A stretch of DNA of 64,000 nt from NCBI GenBank assembly GCA_017404325.1, contig JAFRCO010000012.1, positions 45,556 to 109,555 on the forward strand, written 5' to 3'. Below are positions 34,707 through 43,388 of the stretch, piece after piece; position 1 is the stretch's first letter, and the number at the start of each line of letters is the position of its first letter. Position numbers and translations under genes: made by a program. This DNA is from Candidatus Saccharimonadota bacterium. Its GTDB lineage: Bacteria; Patescibacteriota; Saccharimonadia; Saccharimonadales; Saccharimonadaceae. The notes under the pieces were generated by a model. That model saw nothing but the letters and a program-made list of their open reading frames with translations. It did not search any database and had not been told where the DNA came from.

Positions 34707-35228
34707 ATGAAATTAGTTGTTGGGTTAGGAAATCCGGGGAATAATTATAATTTCACGCGACATAATATAGGCTTTTTGACGCTAGATTTCTATTTTAAAG
34801 TTAAAAAATTGAGCTGGAATGAAAAACCGAAATTTGGAGCAGTTTTCGGAAGAGAAGGTGATGTTTTGTTTATTAAGCCTCAGGAATTTTATAATAAAAC
34901 TGGGGAAGTGGTACATGAATTTATGAGATATTATAAGATTCCTGCCTCTGATATTTTGGTGATTTGCGATAACTTTGATTTAGAATTTGGAAAAACAAGG
35001 TTTAGGTCTTCGGGATTAGCGGCGGGGAATAACGGACTAAAGTCAATCGATAAAGTTTTAGGGTCTTCTGATTATCCGCGCTTAAGAATCGGAACAGAGA
35101 ATAATGAACTCCGAAGAAAAATGGGAGATATTGATTTTGTACTATCGCGATTTACCCCTGAGGAAAAAGAGCAGTTGCCAGAGATTTTAACAGAGGCTAT
35201 AAAGAAAATTGAAGAATTTTTAAACTAG
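34707..35228 (+). CDS. pth: Peptidyl-tRNA hydrolase
   Basis: Protein of 173 aa, slightly short (usual 185-195). VVGLGNPGNNYNFTRHNIGF includes the catalytic His near residue 19. KPQEFYNKTGEVV replaces the usual KPxTFMNxSG, ICDNFDLEFG carries the catalytic Asp, and SGLAAGNNGLKSI has GNNG instead of GHNG. It frees tRNA from stalled peptidyl-tRNA. The 3' end overlaps the convergent dprA gene by 9 nt. Confidence 0.95.
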   Translation: MKLVVGLGNPGNNYNFTRHNIGFLTLDFYFKVKKLSWNEKPKFGAVFGREGDVLFIKPQEFYNKTGEVVHEFMRYYKIPASDILVICDNFDLEFGKTRFRSSGLAAGNNGLKSIDKVLGSSDYPRLRIGTENNELRRKMGDIDFVLSRFTPEEKEQLPEILTEAIKKIEEFLN

Positions 35229-36125
35229 AGACCAGTTATTCATGCCGAGAGCGCGGATACGGGACTTGATTTCGAGAATCGTGGCAACTTCATTAAAAAC
35301 TTCGGGCGGAAGGTGCGTTTCTTTCATAATTTCTTCACCAGAACGAAGACCTCTAGCTAAAGCTTGAAGAATCAGGGTTTCTACCTCTGTATCGCCGATT
35401 AAATTTTTCTGACGGAACTTTTTACGTTTTTTAAGGTATTCTTCGGGAAAGAGAAGTTTCATAAGATCGTCCGGCTCAGTATAGGGAAAAGCACCTTGCT
35501 TAATCAAATTATTGCAACCTCTAGAATAGGGGTTATTGATATTTCCGGGGACAGCAAAAACGTCTTTACCTTGGTTCAAAGCATGAGTGGCAGTATTAAG
35601 AGATCCAGATTTTTCAGCCGCCTCAACTACTACGACGATATCGGATAGCCCAGAAATAATTCGATTCCGACGTAAAAAGGCGTTTGTATTAGGGTAACAA
35701 GTCTCATCTGGACCATATTCAGAGAAAATTGCTCCGTCTTTTTCGATAATTTCTCGTGCAAGAGATTCGTGGGCTCTAGGGTAGATTCTATTAATTGGGG
35801 TACCGAGAACAGCGATAGTTTTTCCGCCGGCATCAAGGCAACCGCGATGCGCGACTGAGTCGATACCATATGCTAAACCAGAGATAACAATTACGTCATG
35901 TTTAGCTAGTTCATAAGCTAGTTTATAAGCAACTTCTTCGCCATATTTTGTGTTATGGCGCGATCCAACAATTGCGACAGTTTTTGACATATTTTCCGGT
36001 ATTTTTCCATAGAAATACAATGTTTTAGGCTTAAGCGCAATAGCGTCTAACACCTCTGTAAATTTCGTCTCCAGAGGTGCAATTCGGTTGATTTTTGATG
36101 AAAAGTGTGAAAAAAGTGTTGACAT
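35220..36125 (-). CDS. dprA: DNA processing protein DprA
   Basis: Protein of 301 aa. The Rossmann-like core is complete: YFYGKIPENMSKTVAIVGSR, ISGLAYGIDSVAHRG, AVLGTPINRIYPRAH, FSEYGP, FLRRNRIISGLSD, VVEAAEKSGSL and FAVPGNINNPYSRGCNNLI. A C-terminal winged-helix-like part (residues 240-300) follows. DprA loads RecA on incoming single strands, so natural transformation is likely. GGGAG lies 8 nt before the ATG. The start codon overlaps the -35 box of the divergent RNA promoter at 36119-36147. Confidence 0.96.
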   Translation of the reverse strand: MSTLFSHFSSKINRIAPLETKFTEVLDAIALKPKTLYFYGKIPENMSKTVAIVGSRHNTKYGEEVAYKLAYELAKHDVIVISGLAYGIDSVAHRGCLDAGGKTIAVLGTPINRIYPRAHESLAREIIEKDGAIFSEYGPDETCYPNTNAFLRRNRIISGLSDIVVVVEAAEKSGSLNTATHALNQGKDVFAVPGNINNPYSRGCNNLIKQGAFPYTEPDDLMKLLFPEEYLKKRKKFRQKNLIGDTEVETLILQALARGLRSGEEIMKETHLPPEVFNEVATILEIKSRIRALGMNNWSLV

Positions 36126-36147
36126 ATTTTTACTCCCGTGATATAAT
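36119..36147 (+). promoter_or_regulatory. Perfect consensus promoter for a stable RNA
   Basis: TTGACA (36119-36124), exactly 17 bp, TGATATAAT ending at 36147. It faces away from dprA and leads into a region without an ORF. Confidence 0.9.
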
Positions 36148-36153
36148 TAAAGC

Positions 36154-36464
36154 AGTTGGCACGAAAAAAACGTGCCACACCGCACCTAAATAAGTTATAA
36201 TTTCAGCTATACTAACTCTAGTGTAGCAGAAATTGCGAGCTTTTGAAACCCTTTCGGGCTTAAAATTTCTTTTAAGGTTTTAAGTTATAAGTATTACCTC
36301 CACTTTGAAAGGATTCTTTCGAAGGCTTAGCAATCCCTCTAACCGGCGGGCCCCAATTTTGTGTGAGGTGGGTTACGCTCCGGGGTCTCCCCGGTATAAA
36401 TAAGAGAAGCGTTAGAGGGCCAAAATAGCCTCAGGTGATGCCCACCCTTACCTGAGGCTTTTTT
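36154..36464 (+). ncRNA. Candidate structured non-coding RNA, about 310 nt
   Basis: No ORF with a start signal is present. It has a perfect promoter and ends at a strong terminator (AGCCTCAGGT / ACCTGAGGCT, then TTTTTT). Hairpins in order: GGCACG/CGTGCC at 36160-36176; AATTTCAGCTATAC / GTGTAGCAGAAATT, 13 bp with an A-A mismatch; CTTTGAAAG/CTTTCGAAG; a long-range CCCTCTAAC / GTTAGAGGG enclosing CCGGGG/CCCCGG. It lacks the conserved cores of RNase P RNA, tmRNA and SRP RNA as far as I can see. It may be 6S-like or new. Confidence 0.7.
36427..36464 (+). terminator. Terminator of the structured RNA
   Basis: A 10-bp perfect stem with a 13-nt loop followed by six T. Confidence 0.9.
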
Positions 36465-36475
36465 GATGGTTATGC

Positions 36476-36481
36476 TATAAT
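36476..36481 (+). promoter_or_regulatory. Extended -10 box, predicted leaderless start
   Basis: TGCTATAAT, 6 nt before ATG 36488. Confidence 0.7.
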
Positions 36482-36487
36482 AGGTTT

Positions 36488-36814
36488 ATGAATGACGATA
36501 TCTTAAAAAATAACCAAGAAAAAATGGATGCCGTAAAGGAGATGTTTAAGGAGCCTGTCTTGCAAGATAATCCCATAAAAAATGAAGGGGAAATAAAAAA
36601 GAACAAGACGCGAAATATAATTTTAACTATTTTACTATGTATTATGATTGCTGTTATTTTGTTTGCTGCTTATGATTACATGAGAGATACTTCGACTGGA
36701 CATAGTGCTTCTGGCGCCATCATAGGTTTTATTTATGCTCCGCTCGTTATTTATTTGACAATAGCTTGCATAATCGTAGCTTGTATGAATAGATCAAAGA
36801 AGAAGAAAAAATGA
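36488..36814 (+). CDS. Small membrane protein with two helices (108 aa)
   Basis: Not recognised. Residues 1-42 are charged and helical. Two membrane segments follow at about 43-65 (IILTILLCIMIAVILFAAYD) and 77-100 (IGFIYAPLVIYLTIACIIVA), joined by a short loop, with a KKKKK tail. The layout, two helices with a short polar loop, is shared with the small proteins at 56180-57066. No Shine-Dalgarno; leaderless. Confidence 0.65.
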   Translation: MNDDILKNNQEKMDAVKEMFKEPVLQDNPIKNEGEIKKNKTRNIILTILLCIMIAVILFAAYDYMRDTSTGHSASGAIIGFIYAPLVIYLTIACIIVACMNRSKKKKK

Positions 36815-36941
36815 CATCAATAATAAATAATAAAGAACAAAGGGGGATCTAAGGGCGCTGATACCGATGGTATTAATTATTGTTTATTTTTTTGTGGCGG
36901 TCAATTAGCGCGTAATAATACTTATGGTTGACTCTGTGTGA

Positions 36942-36947
36942 TATTAT
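36942..36947 (+). promoter_or_regulatory. Extended -10 box, predicted leaderless topA mRNA
   Basis: TGATATTAT, 7 nt before ATG 36955. The 140-nt gap from 36815 holds only this box and a weak TACC/GGTA hairpin. Confidence 0.6.
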
Positions 36948-36954
36948 TATTTAT

Positions 36955-39228
36955 ATGGCGAAAAATTTAGTAATAGTAGAGAGCCCGGCGAAGGCACATA
37001 CGATCGAGAAGTATCTCGGTTCGGATTTTAAAGTTTTAGCGTCAGTTGGACATATTCGGAAAGATACGAAAGTCGATAAAGAGACTTTTGATGTGACTTA
37101 CGAAATCGACCCGGATCATCAGAAAATTATTGCTGAATTAAAGAAGGAAGTTAAAAATGCCGATAAAATCTGGCTCGCGACGGATGAGGACCGCGAAGGA
37201 GAATCGATTTCTTGGCATTTATGTGAAGTTTTAGATTTACCGAAAGACACAGCGAGAATTACCTTCCATGAAATTACAAAATCGGCATTAGACGAAGCGA
37301 TTAAGAATCCACGCACTGTTGATATGGATATGGTTTCGAGCCAACAGGCGAGACAGACTCTAGATATGCTAGTCGGATACGATTTATCGGATATGGTACG
37401 AAAAAAAGTTCCGGGAGCAATCTCGGCGGGACGCGTTCAGTCGCCAGCGTTACGGTTAGTAGTTGAGCGTGAAAAACAAATTGAGAAGTTCGATTTGAAA
37501 TACACTTTTAAGATTTCTGGAAAATTTGCTGGCGGTGATGAATTCGATGCAAATTACGATGGCGATGCGCCGGAAGATGAAACAAAAGCGAGAGAATTAT
37601 TAGAAAAGCTTTCGGGAGCTAATTATAAAGTTGAGAACGTCGAGGAAACAGAAGGAGTTAAAGCGGCGCCGGTACCATTTACGACCGCATCTATGCAAAT
37701 TGAGGCGAATGCAAAACTTGGGTTCTCGGCTAGAACGACGATGAGTGCAGCGCAGGGGCTTTATCAGGCTGGTTTAATTACTTACCATAGGACTGATTCG
37801 TTAAATCTTTCGAAGCAAGCGCTCGGAGCGATTTCGGGATATGTGAAAGCGAATTTTGGAGACAAATATCTTAAAACACGGAATTTTAAGACTAAAGATG
37901 CTTCCGCCCAGGAAGCTCACGAAGCAATTCGTCCAACAGATGTTTATAAGACTCTAGCGGGGAAGAATGACTACGAAAAGCGACTTTACCAGTTAATTTG
38001 GGCGCGAACAGTAGCCACCCAAATGGCAAATGCTAAAGTAGCAAAAACCACAATAGAACTTTCGCATGATTTTACTGCAAAAGGCGAAGTAGTAATTTTT
38101 GACGGCTTTTTAAAGATTTACGGAAAATCAAAAGATTCAGAATTACCGAAGCTTAAAAAAGACGACGAAGTCTCTTGCTTAGAGTTAATAGCAAAGCAAA
38201 CTTATTCGAAACCGCCAGTAAGATATACCGAAGGGTCACTAGTGAAAAAACTCGAGGAACTCGGGATTGGGCGTCCGTCTACCTACGCTTCAATTATGAC
38301 TGCGATTCAAGCAAGAGGATACGTCGTTAAGGGTGAGAGCGAAGGCGAAACACGAAAGGTAATTGAATTAATAGCGAAAAATGGAAGAATTGAAGAAAAA
38401 TTGGTTGAGGAGAAGTTCGGAGCGAATAAAGGGAAGTTAATTCCGACGCCAATTGGTGAACTGGTCGCAGGATTCTTAGTAGATAATTTCAAAAATATCG
38501 TTGATTATAAGTTCACAGCGAATATCGAAAAGGATTTAGATTTGGTTGCAGAAGCGAAATTAGAGCGTGTAAAGATGCTCCGAGATTTTTATAAGCCATT
38601 CCGCGATACAGTTTTAATTGCAAATGGAGCTGAAAGATATAATAACGCTCGGCTCTTAGGGCACGATCCAAAAACAGGAAAGCCGATTTATGCGAAAGTA
38701 GGAAAGAATGGTGGATTTATCCAACTTGGCGATAACGAAAAGGAAGCAAAGGAAAAACCTCGTTTCGCGCCATTGCCGAAGAGAAAATCAGTTAAGACCG
38801 TAACGTTAGAACAGGCATTGGCGCAATTAGATCTCCCGGCTCTGCCGCGTAGTTTAGGAAAAGCGTCAGATGGGACCGAATTAATTGCGGCAAATGGGCC
38901 GTTCGGACCATATCTTAAAGGTGGGAAATATAATATTCCAATGAAAGATTTCGATCCATATTCCGTTACTCTAGAAGAAGTTTTACCTTTATATCAAAAA
39001 AAGATTGATTCGATGATTGCGGATTGGGGTGAAATCCAGATTATTAACGGAGCTTATGGCCCCTACATTAAAGGCCCAGGGAGACGCAATAATGTCAAAA
39101 TACCGAAAGATATGGACCCTAAGAAAATTACTGAAACCGAAGCGAGAGAATTATTAGAGCACAAGCCCAAGAAGGCTATTAAAAAGACTCGACGTGGAAA
39201 ACGAGGAAAGAAAAACACCAAAAAGTAA
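36955..39228 (+). CDS. topA: DNA topoisomerase I
   Basis: Protein of 757 aa from ATG 36955 (the longer frame to 36928 includes the -10 box). Toprim motif ESPAKAHTIEKYLG near residue 7 and DEDREGE near 78. The active-site Tyr lies in GLITYHRTDS near 276, followed by RPTDV. The C-terminal part has repeats of the type GPFGPYLKGGKYN and GAYGPYIKGPGRR in place of zinc fingers, and a basic tail. It relaxes negative supercoils. Its stop is next to the convergent surface-protein stop. Confidence 0.97.
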   Translation: MAKNLVIVESPAKAHTIEKYLGSDFKVLASVGHIRKDTKVDKETFDVTYEIDPDHQKIIAELKKEVKNADKIWLATDEDREGESISWHLCEVLDLPKDTARITFHEITKSALDEAIKNPRTVDMDMVSSQQARQTLDMLVGYDLSDMVRKKVPGAISAGRVQSPALRLVVEREKQIEKFDLKYTFKISGKFAGGDEFDANYDGDAPEDETKARELLEKLSGANYKVENVEETEGVKAAPVPFTTASMQIEANAKLGFSARTTMSAAQGLYQAGLITYHRTDSLNLSKQALGAISGYVKANFGDKYLKTRNFKTKDASAQEAHEAIRPTDVYKTLAGKNDYEKRLYQLIWARTVATQMANAKVAKTTIELSHDFTAKGEVVIFDGFLKIYGKSKDSELPKLKKDDEVSCLELIAKQTYSKPPVRYTEGSLVKKLEELGIGRPSTYASIMTAIQARGYVVKGESEGETRKVIELIAKNGRIEEKLVEEKFGANKGKLIPTPIGELVAGFLVDNFKNIVDYKFTANIEKDLDLVAEAKLERVKMLRDFYKPFRDTVLIANGAERYNNARLLGHDPKTGKPIYAKVGKNGGFIQLGDNEKEAKEKPRFAPLPKRKSVKTVTLEQALAQLDLPALPRSLGKASDGTELIAANGPFGPYLKGGKYNIPMKDFDPYSVTLEEVLPLYQKKIDSMIADWGEIQIINGAYGPYIKGPGRRNNVKIPKDMDPKKITETEARELLEHKPKKAIKKTRRGKRGKKNTKK

Positions 39229-39229
39229 G

Positions 39230-42022
39230 TTAATCACTATTTAAAACACAACGAACAGACAACCCGTAATGTCTCATATCATTTAGAGTACCAGGGCTGG
39301 TTGAATTAGAAACATTAAGTAGCATCATGTAATAATTACTATTATATGTTGACGACCAAAAATGCGCTGTCGTACCTAAGGAAGAATAGCTAGAAGAAAT
39401 AAGGTATCCAGAATAAGGTACTGAGAATTGATCCCGAAAATCATAAGAACCACTATTATAGGATTGAACGAGAACGTTGTAATCTTCTGTGTTATTGCCG
39501 TTAGACGTTCCAGTAGGTAAATGCCAACCGGACGGGCATAAATCGCCTTCTATATCATAATAAGTATTAGGTTTATCGTTGCCAGAGCTAATATCGTAAC
39601 AATAAGAACCGGCACTGGCTGCACAATAATTATAATAGACTCCTCGCTTACTACTGCTTAAACCATATGTAACTGGAGCAATATTGTCTTTATCATCAAC
39701 ATTTACAAGAGCCGCGGTACTACTAGTATTACCAGTATTATTCATTACAGCTGCTGTTGTATAAGGACTAGCACAAGGATTACCATTATAGAAACCGGTT
39801 TTTAGACAGGATAGAGCTTGTTCCGAAGCGTTAGTGTTATTGACGGAAAGACTATTCAGGGTAGTAGAATTAGAAAGATCTAAACGTAAGTTATCCAACA
39901 TCCAATACTTCCCATCACAAAGCCTTGCTACATAATATGCTTCATTGTCGCGTGGATCATAAACTAATTCTGGAGTAGCTAGCTCATTTTTACAAGTGCT
40001 AGAAACTGGATCTGAAGAATTAGTAAGCGTAGACATATTAACTGTAGCTATTTTACTAGTTGCAGTAATCGTAGCATTATTCGTTACTATATAGATAGTA
40101 GTATTGGTATTTCTGGCAAGCGAACCTGCTGTGACGTTCCAATTATTTAGGCCATATTTAGTGTCGAACATACCAATGAGAGTGTAGGATTGCCCGTCTA
40201 TGGCCTGGGTGGTTTGCCCATTGGTATAAACAACTCCATCGAAATAAATCCCATCCGTATGACTGTCCATATTGAAGGTGATAGTGTATACTTTCGCCCA
40301 TTGTGCATAAAGGGTGTCTTCTGTTATATTTTTACCAATTACAGCATAATACTGCGCTTCATCCTCGTAAGCATATCCGCTTCCATCAGCTTTAGTATTC
40401 CAACCTTTGAAGACGTATCCAGCACGAGTAAAGGTATTTGAAGGTAAAGTATTTAGTGTATTAGAATTATAAATCTGATTGTTCATCGTACCGGTAGCAT
40501 CATTTGCGTTTTTATCGAAAATAACTGTAGTAGTACCAGTACTACTTTGTCTGGCCACGCATCGCACAAATACACTATACCCCCTATTGAGAGAAACAGC
40601 TGGATAAAAATTACTTGGAGAGAAGCGCGGAGCAAAGGCGCCACTACTACTATTTAAAGTACTGCTCCAGTAATAGCCGTAGTTTACAACATAATAAGAT
40701 GTCCCGTTAACATATCCACCTACTGCCATATACATTGGACTATTTCTTAATTTGAAAAATCCAGTAGAAGCATCTGGTATGTAAACAGCATCATTGCCAT
40801 TAGTTATGAAATTTTTCACTATTTCTTCTTTTATTACAGTGTAGTTTATCTCACTATAGCTAGTAGAACTCTCTTTGCCAGTCGGTAATCGCCATCCAGC
40901 TGGACATATAGAATCAGGCATAGTGGTATATTGAGCCGTGATGCCACTAGTATCATTAGAAGCTACCGCCGCCGTCCAATTATAATAATTGCCAGCGTGG
41001 TAATGTTGACAAGTCCCATCGTTATGAGCGTTTTCACAACTAAGTTTAGTGTTGTAATTTGTATAGGAAGAACTAGAATCTGGGTAAATATAATAGTCTC
41101 CTCTATCAAAAGATTTTGGAGTATTAGAACTATTTCCTCCAAGTGCACTTAAAGACGTAACCGTAGCGGCGCTTGGCGTCCAAGTAGCATTAGTATCTAG
41201 AACCGTCCACCCGAGATCAGTGTTGTCATGAGTTAAAGCCGCTACTTTGTTCGGTGTCGTCTCTAGATCTAAATCTAGATTTTGAGTCATCCAAACTCGA
41301 CCGTCTTTCATTTTTGCAATATAATATACTTTCCAGTCACGATTATCTTTTAATTGATATTGTCTACCTTCCTCCATGGAATTTATTACGTCGTCATTCA
41401 TGTCTTGCATACAGATAGCATCACCTATTGTAGTAGCGGAAGCATTACAACCAAAGTTCGCAACAGCCGTAATCACAAATGTCCCAGTATAAGTACCAGT
41501 AGTAGTATTCAGATCCGCTCTAGCGCCGACGGCAATAGTATAAGTCCTAGAAACGTTATCATCTTCAGTATAATCTAGGATATCGCCATTTGTACTTGGA
41601 GCTGGTAAAAAATTAGTATTGTTGGCTGAATTATATTTGCTTGGTAAATATCCCCATTTATTATTATATTGTGTATTGCTAGCGTTAGAAAAGTCACTTT
41701 CTGAAATAGCCGAGGAAATAGAAGTGAACTTTTTGGTATTATCGATTGTATTAACTAAGTTTGTCGCATCGTCACCAGATACATCGGAACGAATTCCTAA
41801 TGTATAACCGCCGGTGCCAGTCAAATCAACAGCAATAGTTAAATTCTCGGATTTGGCAAAAGTCCCGTCACTAGATTTAGGAAGGAGTTTTAAAACTAAA
41901 TCACTACTACTAATGCTCATGGAAAGACTGGCGTCTGCAAAGGCAGAAGTAGAAAAGAAAAATGGAGCAAAAAATAGACAGATAACAATTACCCAAGCTT
42001 TGTGTTTCAAAAACCCTGACAC
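39230..42022 (-). CDS. Large secreted protein with two FISUMP domains and an InlB-like repeat
   Basis: Protein of 930 aa from GTG 42022, with AAGGA 7 nt upstream. Signal peptide about 1-29 (FFSTSAFA-D). A beta domain (30-190) is followed by FISUMP 1 (KVYYIAKMKDGRVWMTQNLD, ICPAGWRLPTGKES, VFVRCVA), a Listeria-Bacteroides repeat (FTRAGYVFKGWNTKADGSG...LYAQWAK) and FISUMP 2 (DNEAYYVARLCDGKYWMLDN, LCPSGWHLPTGTSNG, GLSVRCVL). It ends directly after the second domain with no anchor. FISUMP domains occur in secreted proteins of Fibrobacter and gut bacteria; binding partners are unknown. Confidence 0.87.
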   Translation of the reverse strand: MSGFLKHKAWVIVICLFFAPFFFSTSAFADASLSMSISSSDLVLKLLPKSSDGTFAKSENLTIAVDLTGTGGYTLGIRSDVSGDDATNLVNTIDNTKKFTSISSAISESDFSNASNTQYNNKWGYLPSKYNSANNTNFLPAPSTNGDILDYTEDDNVSRTYTIAVGARADLNTTTGTYTGTFVITAVANFGCNASATTIGDAICMQDMNDDVINSMEEGRQYQLKDNRDWKVYYIAKMKDGRVWMTQNLDLDLETTPNKVAALTHDNTDLGWTVLDTNATWTPSAATVTSLSALGGNSSNTPKSFDRGDYYIYPDSSSSYTNYNTKLSCENAHNDGTCQHYHAGNYYNWTAAVASNDTSGITAQYTTMPDSICPAGWRLPTGKESSTSYSEINYTVIKEEIVKNFITNGNDAVYIPDASTGFFKLRNSPMYMAVGGYVNGTSYYVVNYGYYWSSTLNSSSGAFAPRFSPSNFYPAVSLNRGYSVFVRCVARQSSTGTTTVIFDKNANDATGTMNNQIYNSNTLNTLPSNTFTRAGYVFKGWNTKADGSGYAYEDEAQYYAVIGKNITEDTLYAQWAKVYTITFNMDSHTDGIYFDGVVYTNGQTTQAIDGQSYTLIGMFDTKYGLNNWNVTAGSLARNTNTTIYIVTNNATITATSKIATVNMSTLTNSSDPVSSTCKNELATPELVYDPRDNEAYYVARLCDGKYWMLDNLRLDLSNSTTLNSLSVNNTNASEQALSCLKTGFYNGNPCASPYTTAAVMNNTGNTSSTAALVNVDDKDNIAPVTYGLSSSKRGVYYNYCAASAGSYCYDISSGNDKPNTYYDIEGDLCPSGWHLPTGTSNGNNTEDYNVLVQSYNSGSYDFRDQFSVPYSGYLISSSYSSLGTTAHFWSSTYNSNYYMMLLNVSNSTSPGTLNDMRHYGLSVRCVLNSD

Positions 42023-42097
42023 TTTTTGTTCCTTTGTTTGTTTTAATGTATAACCTTAGAATTTAGCGTTTTTATTTTTACTCTTCACTCGCCTATA

Positions 42098-42126
42098 AGT
42101 ATAATAGTTATGCTTAAGAATGTCAA
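42098..42126 (-). promoter_or_regulatory. Promoter of the 39230-42022 gene
   Basis: Minus strand TTGACA (42121-42126), 17 bp, TATACT (42098-42103). Confidence 0.8.
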
Positions 42127-42138
42127 GAGAAAAGTAGT

Positions 42139-42241
42139 TTCTGTTGTAATTTTTACAACATTAGTTAAATCATAAAAAACTAAAAGTGTTTATGTTTCTA
42201 GTATTTTTTTTCACAATTGTAAAAATTGTGTTACAATAGTG
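42139..42241. promoter_or_regulatory. Two inverted repeats in the divergent intergenic region
   Basis: GTTGTAATTTTTACAAC (42138-42155 region) and ACAATTGTAAAAATTGT with TTACAATAG shortly after. Both contain TTGTAA/TTACAA half sites and lie between two divergent promoters, as operators do. Confidence 0.45.
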
Positions 42242-42264
42242 GTGAGAAATATCGATTATTGTAG

Positions 42265-42293
42265 TTGACAATTATAGTAATTCATGATATTAT
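42265..42293 (+). promoter_or_regulatory. Promoter of the sigma-region-4/HARE-HTH gene
   Basis: TTGACA (42265-42270), 17 bp, TGATATTAT ending at 42293. Confidence 0.83.
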
Positions 42294-42340
42294 AGTACAA
42301 ATTAATATTATTAACTGAGGTGGGGCGAGGAAAATATGTA

Positions 42341-43369
42341 ATGGACCAAAATGCGGAAATCCTAAAAAATGCAATAGACGGAAGCTTGAAAATCATTGAA
42401 CAAGATCGCGAAAAAGAAATCATTTCTAGACGATTCGGACTTACCGGCACAAAAGAAACCCTTGAGCAAATCGGCGAAATGCTCTCAATCACGAGGGAAC
42501 GTGTTAGGCAGCTAGAAAAAGCTATTTTGATCCGTCTCCAAATTTCCGCAGAAGATGGTCAAATCAAAGAACTCGCAGCAGCTGAAAAAATATTAATTCG
42601 AAACTTGACTGAAATGGGGCGGGTAGCGAAGATCTCCGATCTTGCTGATAAAGTATATGGAAGAACTGCAACCGCGTCTGAAAAAACTGGTATCTATTTT
42701 ATTGCTACATTTTCAAAAAGCCTAACTGTCGTAGAAGAAAATGATAAATACAATGCAGCTGTTGGCATCGCTGAATATGGCGATAGTAAAGCAATTCGTG
42801 AGAGAGTAGACGAGATTGTTAAAGTCATAAAAGAGAACAAGGCGCCGATGACGCTTGATGAACTTGACAACAAATTAAATTATGAACATCCTGACCATAT
42901 AAAAGCTGTAGCGTCAATTTCGAAATTACTTGCAACCTTAAATGGTGTCTGGGGGCTTTCGAAATGGCCGGCAGTAAACCCGAAAAATATTCGCGATAAA
43001 ATTTTTGTGATTTTGGAATCGAAAAAAGAACCGATGCATTTTTCGGAAATCGCGAAAGAGATTAAAGCTTCGAATTTCAAACGAAAAAATGTGACTATTC
43101 AAGCGATCCATAATGAATTAATTAAAGATTCGAGATTCATATTGATTGGTCGTGGAATTTATGCTTTAAGTTCTTGGGGCTATAAGAAGGGAACTATTTC
43201 GGAGATTATTAAGTCTATCTTGGAAAAATCTGATAAACCTCTAACCCGCGAAGAAGTAGTAAAACAAGTTCTTAAAGTTCGCAAAGTAAAAGAGACGACG
43301 ATTCTTTTAAACCTTCAGAATAAAAAATTGTTTAAGAAAGTCGACAAGAATTCTTATACATTAGCCTAA
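42341..43369 (+). CDS. Sigma-70 region 4 plus HARE-HTH domain protein
   Basis: Protein of 342 aa. ATG 42341 is preceded by GAGG; the GTG at 42320 lacks a usable Shine-Dalgarno. Residues 15-60 resemble sigma-70 region 4 (REKEIISRRFGLTG, LEQIGEMLSITRERVRQLEK). No region 2 is present, so it is not a complete sigma factor. Residues 150-275 contain HARE-HTH-like modules (PMTLDELDNKLNY; EPMHFSEIAKEIK...IGRGIYALSSWG), the fold of the RNA polymerase delta subunit. A third winged-helix-like piece ends the protein. It likely modulates RNA polymerase or binds DNA (inference). Confidence 0.8.
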   Translation: MDQNAEILKNAIDGSLKIIEQDREKEIISRRFGLTGTKETLEQIGEMLSITRERVRQLEKAILIRLQISAEDGQIKELAAAEKILIRNLTEMGRVAKISDLADKVYGRTATASEKTGIYFIATFSKSLTVVEENDKYNAAVGIAEYGDSKAIRERVDEIVKVIKENKAPMTLDELDNKLNYEHPDHIKAVASISKLLATLNGVWGLSKWPAVNPKNIRDKIFVILESKKEPMHFSEIAKEIKASNFKRKNVTIQAIHNELIKDSRFILIGRGIYALSSWGYKKGTISEIIKSILEKSDKPLTREEVVKQVLKVRKVKETTILLNLQNKKLFKKVDKNSYTLA

Positions 43370-43376
43370 TATATGA

Positions 43377-43382
43377 TAGAAT
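43377..43382 (+). promoter_or_regulatory. Extended -10 box, predicted leaderless start
   Basis: TGATAGAAT, 6 nt before ATG 43389. Confidence 0.6.
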
Positions 43383-43388
43383 TGTAAT

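Noticed and set aside
36154..36464. RNase P RNA or SRP RNA
   Set aside because: I could not find GAAAGTCC, ACAGAA or the GGAAG/AGCAG core on either strand.
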